Shown here in pieces: positions 9,642 through 19,989 of a stretch of 37,295 nt of DNA. The position numbers and the translations under genes are program-made. The first letter of the stretch is position 1. Every line of letters starts with the position of its first letter. The notes beneath the pieces are model-generated. The model had not been told where the DNA came from. It saw nothing but the letters and a program-made list of their open reading frames with translations, and made no database searches. Source of the DNA: Zancudomyces culisetae (lineage: Eukaryota; Kickxellomycota; Harpellomycetes; Harpellales; Legeriomycetaceae); assembly GCA_001969505.1 (NCBI GenBank), contig LSSK01001297.1, forward strand, positions 1 to 37,295. The letters are read 5' to 3'.

Positions 9642-12600
9642 ATGGCAACCTTTACCGAAAACGACGTCTTTGTTCAGGATGGGTTCAAAGAAGACGAGGA
9701 TTCGCAAATAACATTGGGTTTATTTAGATTGTTTGGAAAACCCACACTTACCGAAGAGGAAAAAAAAGAAGTATATGAGGAGTTTAAAAGAGTGTGTTCC
9801 ATCTTTATTTCTCCAGCACCGTTTTGTAACGTGGTTATAAAAGGCATTTTTGAAAAGCAATCACCAGCTATTCTGAACAGAATCAGCTTACTTTTACAGG
9901 AAGTTGTGGTATCACTGGAGGACGATGATGAAATAAACGAGTTGATTGATCTGCTAAAAATAGTTTTTGATACATCTATACCTCATCAGTTTCTTTCGTT
10001 TGGTACGCTAATAACGTTGTTTAACAAAGCCGGAAGATTTAATACCAAGTTTTTAAAATACGAGTTAAGAAGCAAAAGATTTTTCAAGCTGAAGTTTGAG
10101 AGATGTGCTGTTGATTTTAAAGATAAAAAACTAATTGGGCAAAAACTGCTAGTTCTTGAGTTGATACTCAAGTACCTTTCGGTAGGAAAACCCATCCTAA
10201 ATAAGCATGCACTGGATGTCAAAATGATATTGGGGATATTTTTGGGTTACGATACGGTAAAAATATCAGTGCAGGACGAGGATAACATCAAGTATACTGT
10301 ATATAACTTTGATCCAGCAATAAATAACGAAACGTTTTGTTCGGCGCTTAACCTCTTCAATTCTTACCAGAATGAGTTTGAAAAAGTCAAAAAATTAGGT
10401 AATTATTCTGCACGAAAGGCCAGGATGAAATACCTTCCTAGGTTACTCACATTAATGGAGGCCCTTGTAAACGGAGCATGGGGGTCAATTGAGCATATAT
10501 TGAGTTCAGGAGATGGTAATAGCAAAAAACCTCTTACTAAAAAGGTGAGAGGTACTTCGCATTTATTTAAGAGACCACGCTTCTTTGGTCCCAGAAAATC
10601 TGCACAAAAGGTCAAGCTTAGAGGTTCTCTATTAAAACCACCTGAGAGAAAATCAGGAAATTTCAAAGCAGATTCTTTGAAAAGCAATGATGACACCAGT
10701 ACGCTGGTATCACAACAAGAAAAGGTTTTGGTCTCCCCTACAAGCAGCGCAGGTACTGAAAGCATAAACCAGAGACCTGATTTAATGAATAAACCAAGCG
10801 AAAACCCACTTGGAATTATAAAAGAGAGAAATAGCCTTTCTTTGCAAAACTACAACAAAAATTCGTCACAAAAAATCAAAATTTCAAGCTTAAATAATTC
10901 AGAGGACAATGGGAAGGCACCCCCGATGGTAGCAGGATCATCCACAATATTTAACATCAAACACGGTTATTTTAAAATAAAAAAGATAGCGAGCTCGGAA
11001 ATAAAAAAACAAAAAAAAGTCATACTGAAAAAGGGCGAACGATCATCAATTTTGTCGCAAAAAGAAAAAATATTCAGGCTGGCAAAAACATTTTACGCCA
11101 CTAATGAAAAATCAGAAAAAGTTGTTCTTTCGTTTAAGGATTGGTGTGAAACGATATCGCCGTTTAATTTTCACGTCATAGATATCATTTTAAAGGTAAT
11201 AACTACACCGAACATATTTAGCAGTTATCCCAAGCGTCTGTGGAGGCATTGGCTGGTATGTTTCTATATTTATTTATACAAGTACGAATCCAATAGCACC
11301 AGACTATTAACACTTACATTGAAGGCTACTGAGGTTGTATGTGGCCTTCTTTTAAAGGATATAATTCTTAAGGATAAAGAGCTTGTGGTTGAGATTTGCA
11401 GATGTATCTTAACACATAAGGCTTCGAATGTAGTATCAAACACGTGTAGTATAACAGTGGTATACCATATGTTGTACTACCTCTCGTTTTTTAGAGTTCA
11501 AACTACGCAAGGAGGTGAATCCAGGAGCCTTAAATTTTTAATCAGTAGCTTTGATGAGAAAGTGCTTGTACCCAAAGTTGAGTATCTTATTTGTGAGTAC
11601 TTTTATAATCTCATACTCAACGACGCGTTTTCGGAGTTTTTTGAACATGTTTTTGTCTATTCGTTCAACAGAGGTCAAGAAGAAGACAATAGAGAATTTA
11701 GCAGCTCAGTACTGGGCGCAAATTTGTTTGATATCTTGAAGAAAGTATCAAAAAAAATACTACTGGGAATGCAAAAGGAGCAGTTTTATGAGGAGAATAA
11801 GGTGAAAAACAACGACCTGGGGGACATAAAAGCAATACAGCTGATTTTGCAATCACCATTGAAAAAGCTATACAGGGTACTGCTATCCAATGAGACATTT
11901 TTGGTAAAGTTAAAGACGATAGGGCCATATGTGGAATTTGCAACCGCATATATACTGGCGTTTGAGCGCGACAATCAAACGGATTTTTATTTGTTTGATG
12001 CAGGCTTCTACCTGGGTCTTAATAAAAACATTAGAGAACAGCAGAGTTCAAAGGTTGTGAGCAATTGGCATCGAAACTTTAAAAAATTAAGGAATCTACA
12101 ACATGGTGATATAATGGCAATTGTTTATTTAACTGTAAGGAATACAGAACCGGTAGTGTTTTCACAGCAAAGAAAGTACTTTTCAGTATTTGGAGAGTTG
12201 GTGTACAGCATACTTGATTACCAGAATGTAGATCTAAAAGGAATACTCTTGCTTGTAGACTCCTTCATTAAAATCTCGAATAAGAAGTTTAATAAAAACT
12301 ACGTATTTTTTTCTAACAGGGAAAAGATGCAAAGGAACATGAAAATGGAAGTAAAAATAACCTTTGAAAAGCTCCAGCTGCTTATAAAAATGCTTACAGA
12401 CTCCAAAGACAGCTTTGATGAGATTCTTGGATTGACAGGGATTGAATATGTATCGAACTATCTCAATAGATGCTTGAACAGTTTGTATATTACCTCCAAC
12501 GTAATTTCATGCTACTATGCTCTTTCTTACATTAGGTCGGCTACAAAGCTGATTACAAATGAGCTCAATAGATTTTCTCTACAATCCAACAGAATAGTAA

Positions 12601-15600
12601 AGAAATTCAAGTCGCAGTATAATATTATTACTGGGTTGAAATCTAAATACAAATGGCAAGATGAACATAAACCATCAGATTTTGAGGCAGGGTATAACGA
12701 CCCTCGCATCAGAGCAAAATCAACTTTTGTAGGTGGTTTAGAAAAAAAATCAAACGAACACAATAATATAAATATTAGTATCCCGGCTCTGGTCGACTCT
12801 AGAAGAGCGGGTGAGGAAGCAGGTGAAGAGTGGATTCCACAGCTATCCAGGGAAAATTTATATGGTAATGATGGTCTTTATAGCAACATTCAAAAGAGAA
12901 AAATGCATAGAGGAAACAAATTTTTGGAAAAAAAACACACACTAGTCTTTTCGAGCCGATTTAAAGCAAACGAAAGCAAGTTCACCTATGGTTACGTTTA
13001 CAGGTTTGTAGCTGAATCGATAGACAGCTATTTTAAGCCAGACAAAAATATGCTGGCCAGGCTGGTGGCATATTCTGAGCTTAACATGAATGGATTAACG
13101 ATCGATCTAAGCCCACCAATAACCTCTTGGTATTTGTTAGGAACCTTTACCACCCCGGATTCTAATGAATACTCGGAGAACAGTCCCGAACTTATAGTTT
13201 TGAAGCTATGTACAAAAAAGTTTTCAAATGCAATGAGAAGTTTGCTACGAGCTTTATCCGTTTCCAATATACTAATCAGCATACTGGAAAAAAAACAAGG
13301 TTATCTAGATTACATTTTCGAAAAGAGTATTATGGATAAAAGCATAATTGATACAGCTGATATTCTTAAACACACCGAGTTAAATCCGCAAGGCATGTTT
13401 GGGAGTAAACATACTGATGTTGAGGCGGAAATCAATCAGGTAGCCATGTACACAAAGTACGGGTATGAAAAACTATATTTATACTATGTACTGGCTGTTT
13501 CTGTTTCACTTCAAGGGATAAGCTGGATAAATCGAATATACCAGAGCAACAAAACATTGCGGTCGAGTTACTATCTGCTGTTTAAGCACTTGGAAAAATC
13601 TTGCTACACTGATATGCGTGAATACAGCACTATGTTTAGTGATGATATTACCGAAAATGTAACCGACTTGAAAAACTTTGAAAGGTTCTATATATTTCTT
13701 ATAAACTTCATCAAAAGATTGGAGGATAAAGTGCTGAATTTTGATAAACTATGTGACGACGCAACTTATTTTAACTCTGTTTTGCCTGTAAAGGATTTAA
13801 TATCCAAAAAGCTATCCATTGTACGAGAACAGCTCAAAAACATAAATATGATTAGGCAGCTACGCTCAAAAAGGCATAATGTATTTACTGTGGGTAGCGC
13901 AAAATATAGTGGTAAATTTGCAGATTTTTTCTTGAAAGAGGAGGTTGAGTACCCAAATATGTTTGGCAATATATCACCCGAAGATTTTAAGTATGTGTGG
14001 AGTAGGTTGGCTGATTCTGCGGGCTTGCTAAACCTTCTGGAAAAGATTGATAATTTTACATCGCGTGAACTAAGAATTGAAACACAGATATTGAGGATAT
14101 GGTTGGTACTAATAAGTGTTGCTGGAAAACTGTCTGTCTTGATACTTTTATGCAACAAAGTAAACGCAGAAAAAACGCTTGCTTCTGGTAAAAAGTCAAA
14201 GCTAAATTTAGGTTCCAAAATGTTTGGAAACGGTAAAAATACGGCAAAGAATGCGAGCTTGACTTCTTACAGGAAAAAAAGTACACAGAAAGAACTTTTT
14301 CAATTTGATATTAAAAATCGGTCTGTTGGTGAAGATATAAAGCTAAATATATCTCATCTGGAGCTGAATAAAGGTAATTTTTATATATACATGTATATAT
14401 ATTGTTGTATTTTAAAGAAATGTAAATATATATTGAATTTTCTTTAAGTATGTTGGTGTGTGAGCATTTATCGAAGTACTTTTATCAATACCATGTATTG
14501 TACTCTGTTAAAAGAAAATTCATCTTAAGTGCAAATTCTTTGAAAAAAATGATGATGCAAACTCGACTAAAATTAGGAAAAAAGTAATATAGTAATAACA
14601 ATTTTCTATTAAAGTAGATCGGAAAGCGAGTGAAATGAGCACCTGGTCACAGTCAGAATATATGATGCAAATTCCACAAAATTCACGGAGAAAATACAAT
14701 ATGAATGCTGAAAGTCTCAATGAAACAAGAAAAATGGGCGATTATACTTTAAAATCAAATGAAACTAATAATTTAAGCAGTAGGGGCACTATTAAGGTAG
14801 ATACAGCTGGATATAAACCTGATGGAGGCAGCCATACGCTTTCGATAAAAAGTCTGGTAGCAAACACTGGTCAAAGATCGCCTATTAACACATTCAAGAG
14901 GCTTTCAGAATCAGAGGGTAGGGTGGAGGAAAAGGAGTATCCCGTTGTTTCCGATTTTGAGATAAAGGACAAATCAGATAATAAGTTTCTTGACCCAAAA
15001 TCAGAGTACTTTGTTAAAGACACCAAGTTTATTTCAACAAGGACAGTAGATAGGCTAAAGTTGATTAGAGAAAACAGTCCATTCAACAATCTTGATGATA
15101 ATATGATTGGAATATTGAAATTCAGCAGGAAGGTTTGTATACTTGCAGAACACATGTTTGCGTATTCAGTAAACAAAAGCTTTGATGCGTGGTATCATGA
15201 CTATGCCTGCAGCTTTGATACCTCGGCTCTGGCGGAAATTGTATTCAAGGATGGAAGGATCTCATCAAGCGAAAATGATACCGATTTAAACATAGAGTTT
15301 ATGCATAAAAACTTGAAACACACTTCTCGCAGAACAACCAAAAAGTCTCAAAATTTAGATTGGCCATTTGAGGTGAAGGCTCGCCAAGAGATGATTTATA
15401 GATTTATATCACTGGGGCTAAAGAACGTTGGTACAATTATTCTCGATCTCAGTTATGCAAAAAAAGGTAATTTTTGACTATAAGCACAATAAGTAGCCTA
15501 ACCTTTGCTGCTATTTTAATAGCTGCATTTGCTTTACCTCTTACTTGGATAATTAGATTATTTTATTCAGGGTATATGAGAAACATAGATTTAAAAACCT

Positions 15601-16294
15601 CTTCATATCATAAATTTTAGATCCACTTGGATGTCAGGAAGATTCCGCACATTCACATATAAGAGAAGAGCTTATATCATTTAGACTCAAAAGATTTATG
15701 GCACAGGCTGCAATTTTAAAAGCATACAATGAGTTGTTACTTCAAAGCACGATTGAAACAAATTTACCCTCAACCTTACACCTGCTATCTTATAGTGGGA
15801 ACCAGGTAGAGCAGATTGGATCAGAGGAAATAAAATGTGCATATAATCTTGTAAGTGAAGTTTTACAATAGTCGATTCAAATAATATCGATTTTTCAACA
15901 GTAAAAATAAAAAAACAGAACAGTGAATGTGGTAGGCATTCTAAATTGCTAAATGTTTCTATAGGCATCATCGACACTAGAACATTTCAAAGACTCGTGG
16001 CTTGATATGGAAATTTCTAGAATGTATTACAATGTGACTGGTACAAAAATCAGAGGTGAGTGTGAGCTTATCACATGCTTATTTACGTTATGTACATAAG
16101 AGTCAAAGGAAAGTATGTACTCAAAGTAAGCGTATAATACAATAGGTTCGTCAGAGTCAAATACTGAAAGAAAAAAGACAGAAACTGAAAAAGCAGTCGA
16201 AGGAGTTGTTAGCTCAATGGCCATAGGCGCTACAGAGCACTTACTTCAAGGCGTTCTTGTCCAACTCAATGCAACTTTGAAGTTTGAGTTATAA
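9642..16294 (+). CDS. Unidentified 2,016-residue, helix-rich protein, five exons
   Basis: Exons join as 9642-14373, 14618-15466, 15621-15850, 15965-16055 and 16146-16294. Donors are GTAATT, GTAATT, GTAAGT and GTGAGT, every acceptor ends in TAG, and phases match throughout (6,051 nt including stop). The start ATG has context AAAATGG. I do not recognise the family. The N-terminal ~290 residues look like a helical repeat fold. A Lys/Ser-rich, probably disordered linker follows at about 290-480, then long helical stretches at about 480-1030 and 1110-1530, separated by a second polar linker. A basic segment lies near 1505-1560 (SGKKSKLNLGSK). Exon 2 opens with another polar segment before a helical C-terminal part. 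There is no signal peptide, clear membrane segment or catalytic motif. A large scaffold, tethering or armadillo-like trafficking or cytoskeletal protein is a reasonable guess only. The gene converges on the RING gene, with 295 bp between stop codons. Confidence 0.8.
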
Positions 16295-16589
16295 TGTTTA
16301 TTCATATACATGTTGTTTTATTAAAAAAAAATTCAGTACCCTAGAATTAATATCATGGCTGCGCCATCTTTACTGAATTGGCTAAATTAAAAAGATATGA
16401 TTATTGAAAGCTTTTGCCCTACCCTCTAAAATACCCAGATGTATTTTTCCCTTCTAAAGGGCGTAAAAAAAAGCGAAAAAAGAGTGCCGGACCCGAGAGC
16501 TATTTAGCTAAAAATATTATGATATGCCTCATATAACACGGAGTTTTCGTTCAAAGAACATGTGCGGTATTCGAAAGTATAGTATCTGC

Positions 16590-17201
16590 TCAATCATTAG
16601 CCGCAGATTTGAGATCAAAATTGCAAGTGGGACAGTATTTTGATAGATTTGAAAGGTGGTAATCCAAGCAGTTTAGGTGAAACACATCTTTGCATGGTAA
16701 TTTTCTGATGTATGACTGAATGGATATATTCATTGAGCAGAGAACACACACAATAGCTGGTATTTTTGAAATATTTGAACTTTTCTCCTTATACTTATAC
16801 TTATGCTCATGTCTATGTTTGTGTTTGCTTTTACGTTTGTGCTCGCCTTTAGTGTTGTGATCTTGTATTTTTAGGTGTGGCTGCCTTCCGTTCACGCTCT
16901 CTTCCCTCACCTCTCTCTCACCTTTCCCATTCCTCTTCTCTTTTTTTTCCGGTTTTTGTCTCTTGGTTTCTGTTTTCTTTAATTTTAATCGAGTTATTGG
17001 GATCTTATCTATCTCTGCTTGTTCAAGACATTCCGGGCGTGTCTTCGTATTGGGGGTATTGAGATTTGGATAAAGTTTGGTGTTTAGAGTCACGTTATTT
17101 GCACTCCTTCCATGCGGGACACTATCGTTTCTTCCTTTGAAAAATCTACTAACAACTATCATAAAGGCCAGAAGCCCGAACACTATAAAAAAAACAGACA
17201 T
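16590..17201 (-). CDS. Membrane-anchored RING-H2-like protein, probable E3 ubiquitin ligase
   Basis: This single-exon gene encodes 203 residues. A hydrophobic N-terminal segment at residues 3-19 should anchor it in a membrane. A long, highly charged Lys/Arg/Glu linker follows, including a His/Lys dipeptide-like stretch at about 111-140. The C-terminal 50 residues form a RING-like zinc module: C152-x2-C155, C170, D172, H175, C178, C190-x2-C193. In canonical RING-H2 fingers the position of D172 is His, as in LPCGHVFHxxC; here it reads LPCKDVFHLNC. Asp can bind zinc (RBX1 has one, at a different position), so the fold may still form. The likely role is ubiquitin transfer at an endomembrane, with unknown substrate. 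The N-terminal-anchor layout with a C-terminal RING resembles small ATL-type ligases. Confidence 0.75.
   Translation of the reverse strand: MSVFFIVFGLLAFMIVVSRFFKGRNDSVPHGRSANNVTLNTKLYPNLNTPNTKTRPECLEQAEIDKIPITRLKLKKTETKRQKPEKKEKRNGKGEREVREESVNGRQPHLKIQDHNTKGEHKRKSKHKHRHEHKYKYKEKSSNISKIPAIVCVLCSMNISIQSYIRKLPCKDVFHLNCLDYHLSNLSKYCPTCNFDLKSAAND
16787..16845 (-). repeat. Degenerate hexanucleotide repeat coding for alternating His/Lys/Tyr/Arg
   Basis: A 6-bp periodic tract inside the RING gene (plus-strand units such as TTATAC, TTATGC, TTGTGT, TTTGCT) encodes the alternating charged/aromatic stretch KHKHRHEHKYKYK. It looks like an expanded and diverged hexamer microsatellite, similar in period to the hexamer tracts at 22263-22316 and 25537-25602. 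Confidence 0.5.
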
Positions 17202-17392
17202 TTTCTTTTTGGTAAAATTTGAAGTATTTCCCTCCTAATATTGTTCTACCTTCTGGTCACTTCAAAGATATATCTAGTTTTCCATTTATACATTTCCACA
17301 CGAAATATATATGTCTGGTTAAATTTAGTCTTTTAGTGCTTAGAGAGTATTCATAACTTTTATTTCTTGTTTATAAATAAATATGGTATCAA

Positions 17393-17783
17393 ATGTATGG
17401 CTTTGTTAGGAAAGGTTTGTGATGACTAACCAGAGGTTTGAAGCTCAAAATACAAACTAGTATCACCGATTATTAGCCTATTGTTTTAGGCTAAGGTAGT
17501 TGTAATTGATGAATTATGTGAATAAAAGAAACATATCCTTTATTTGCGCTTTTCTCCAGTACCTAATCTATATTACATGACTTATCCATCACTCAGTATC
17601 ATTTTGATCACATTGTGTTCGATATATTTGATTAGACCTACTAAACAAACCACACCGGTCTTCGGATTTTCAAATGAAAAGCCTAAGGTGATTGCATATC
17701 TCATACTCAGAGTATTCAACGGTTTATTCCTAGCATGCCTGATCTGGATACGAAAACAATATACTCGCCCATATCACATATAA
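17393..17783 (+). CDS. Possible small two-helix membrane protein, two exons
   Basis: A candidate gene of 81 residues. ATG at 17393 begins a 22-nt exon ending at 17414 (donor GTTTGT, the same hexamer used by RPN13 intron 3). The second exon is 17560-17783 after a TTTCTCCAG acceptor, and phases match (246 nt with stop). The product has two hydrophobic segments, around SLSIILITLCSIYLI and VIAYLILRVFNGLFLACLIW, joined by a short polar loop containing TPVFGF, and a basic C-terminal end. I do not recognise it. The TPVFG loop is faintly like the loop of Yos1-type ER-Golgi proteins, but the conserved Yos1 ERFL element and hydrophobic C terminus are missing, so I do not assign it. If exon 1 is wrong, an internal ATG at 17593 is the next usable start and would leave most of the first helix intact. 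Confidence 0.35.
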
Positions 17784-18298
17784 TCACTCTTTGCGCATAC
17801 ACGTTAAACAATTTACAAGCTTTTTACCGACAATAAATAAATAAGTAAACAAAGGGGTTTGTAAAAAAAAAGATTGCTGCATTAAAGTACCTATGTGCTC
17901 CCCACTCAAACATAGCAGGTTTTCATTGGACTCCTTGGAAATGGGGAGGAGGGCATGTTTGTGTTACTCGGCTTTCTCTTAACCATACTCCTGAAAACAT
18001 TAAGCATTACTGTTTACTAACAATTGAAAAGAATTCTCGTCTATGCAGCGGATATCATTCGCTAATTCTCTAATGCTGATTGGGTAAGCTTTTTTTTTAA
18101 AAAAAACGGGGTTTAGAAATTCAAAAACGGGTAATGTGCAAATCTAATTTGCATAACCTAAAAGAAACAAAAGGAAAAAAAAAAGCTGTGTTCAACTCTT
18201 CAACATCGTGGTAGATGCTACTGGATTTTATCATTGAAGTGCAAAAGACAAATAATCAATAAATCAAAAACGAGTAAAAAAACAAAAACAGAATTGAA
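17784..18298. other. Intergenic, upstream of RPN13
   Basis: Non-coding sequence likely to hold the RPN13 promoter. A palindromic T9A8 block lies at 18090-18106. A/T blocks of this kind are typical nucleosome-disfavouring promoter DNA. No ORF or RNA gene is visible. Confidence 0.5.
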
Positions 18299-19989
18299 AT
18301 GGCAACACCACTGTATTCAAGACCGGAGAAGGTAAAAAGCTCCAGAAATCAATCGCGAGAGAACAGAGTTTTCGAATTTAAGGCTGGAAGATGCTTGAGA
18401 GACGGGGAAACAGATTGGGTACGACCAGATCCGAGACGAGGGTAAAAAATATTTTCTGTTTCTTCTTATGACATTTTGCGAGGTCTTTTAGACTATTTTG
18501 GGTCATATCTATCGAATCCAATCCTAACCCCAGATAATACCTACTTCAGGTGCAATATTTAACATACAAAATGACAATTCCAATAAAAGTGCTTAATATA
18601 TATTTAAATAGGGTTTGCTATATTGAACAGGTAAGTTTTGATTTATTGGGAGCAAGGGACATTATTCCGATTAAACAAAACGTAATGCTACAATCTAGGA
18701 TGAGGATGGAATGCATAAGTTCTGCTGGGAGGACAGCAAAACCGGAAGGCTAGAGGAGGTTTGTTTGTTTTTTTTGCTTTTTGACTTTTTTTAAATAATC
18801 TACGTGGGGAGGGGGGGGGGGTTAGAAAGTTGGGAAGAGTAAAGGTATTCGGAAAAGGTCATATTAAGGAGTTTGTTTATTAATGTAGTCGTGGGTTGTT
18901 TTTCCACATGATGTCAGCTTTGATAAAGTCAAAGAATCAGAAGGCCGGGTTTACCTTTTACGTTATAAATCATCAACTCAGAGACAGTTTTTTTGGATGC
19001 AAGGGAGCGATCCAAAACAGGATCGGGCAACGGCACAGCAGGTTATGAGTATAATAGACGGTTCTGCCTCTCCTGAAGATAGTGACATCGAAAGAACGAT
19101 GAAAGAGCTTATCAATAATGAGTATCCAGAGTCTGAAAACCACGCTGAATCAAAAAGCGGAAAAGGTAAAAGCGCCTCTGGCTCCTCAAAGTTCAACGAG
19201 GCATCAATTCTCGCTGGGCAAAAAGAAGTATCCGCGCTTGCCTCTGAAACTGCGCAAAAGTTTAAACGTCCGCTTTCCTCTGCTAGGGTAGGTGGTGACC
19301 CTTCAAATATGGCGTTCAACCAAATATCTCCACCAAATCATGAGGACATTGTGGCTTCGAATGATCAGTTTAGTGATATATCCAAGCTTAAGGATTTTTT
19401 ATCTAGCATTCGGGTCCCTGAACGCCCAAAGGCTAAACCCATGGATATTTCCAAGGTTCTTACTCCTGATGTCCTGCTACCATTGTTTCAGGACGAAAAC
19501 TTATGCCAAGGTAATGACCCAGCTATTATTCTTGTCGTTTTTTATGATTATCATTACGACTTATCTCTTCTATCGTTTTCTTTTACAACGCAAACAAGAG
19601 TAAAATGTGAGTTGTAGTACTACAAGAAAGTGTTTTTCTATTCACTATTAGCGCTTTTCCCATACCTACCAGAAGGTGTTCCAAAGACCGTTGATGAGCT
19701 TGAAGGAACCGTTAAAAGTCCACAGTTTGTACAGGCACTACGATCGCTAAGCTATGCTCTCGAGTCTGGACAAATGTCCTCGCTGGCACAATCATTTGGT
19801 AAGTTTTGTTTCCGACTGTGTTCTTTATGTGTGTAACACTCTAACAATATTGTTTGGGATCCTGCTTTTATAGATTTGCCACCTGTTGCATTGACAAGTG
19901 TGGAAGACTTCCTTAAGGCGATCAAAGACAAATTTGGAAAAGAACAGAAAAATATTGATCAAGATGGCGACAGCTTGATGAAGGAATAA
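18299..19989 (+). CDS. RPN13: Proteasome ubiquitin receptor Rpn13 (ADRM1 family)
   Basis: Rpn13 docks on Rpn2 in the 19S regulatory particle, binds ubiquitin through its N-terminal Pru domain and, in forms with a C-terminal DEUBAD domain, recruits and activates the deubiquitinase Uch37/UCHL5. Exons are 18299-18441, 18612-18630, 18699-18758, 18889-19510, 19652-19798 and 19874-19989, giving 368 residues. Pru is at about residues 24-125: it starts FEFKAGRC, continues with KFCWEDSKTG and VVFPHDVSF, and ends with QFFWMQGSD. A Ser/Lys-rich linker follows. The DEUBAD domain at about 240-350 contains LTPDVLLPLF, LFPYLPEG, SPQFVQALRSLSYALESGQ and FDLPP. Saccharomyces Rpn13 lacks this DEUBAD part, so the full-length architecture sets this organism apart. 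Exon 2 is a 19-nt microexon placed because only it restores the conserved G-x-x-YI-Q strand between GRG and the DEDG segment. Confidence 0.93.
18811..18821 (+). repeat. Poly-G homopolymer, 11 bp, in RPN13 intron 3
   Basis: A run of 11 G preceded by GGGGA in an otherwise AT-rich intron. Together with 9311-9322 it is one of two long G runs in the window. Confidence 0.75.

Noticed and set aside
16208-16260. tRNA-like A box (TAGCTCAATGG)
   Set aside because: It is inside the last exon of the large orphan gene, and no matching B box or cloverleaf follows.
18550-18753. 67-codon frame spanning RPN13 introns
   Set aside because: Only its 19-nt central piece fits the Pru alignment. Joining exon 1 to 18550 gives a frameshift and stop.
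18299-19989. First reading of this gene as PEX19, from its Met/Ser-rich C-terminal part
   Set aside because: Joining all exons shows Pru and DEUBAD domains typical of Rpn13, and no CaaX-type end is present.
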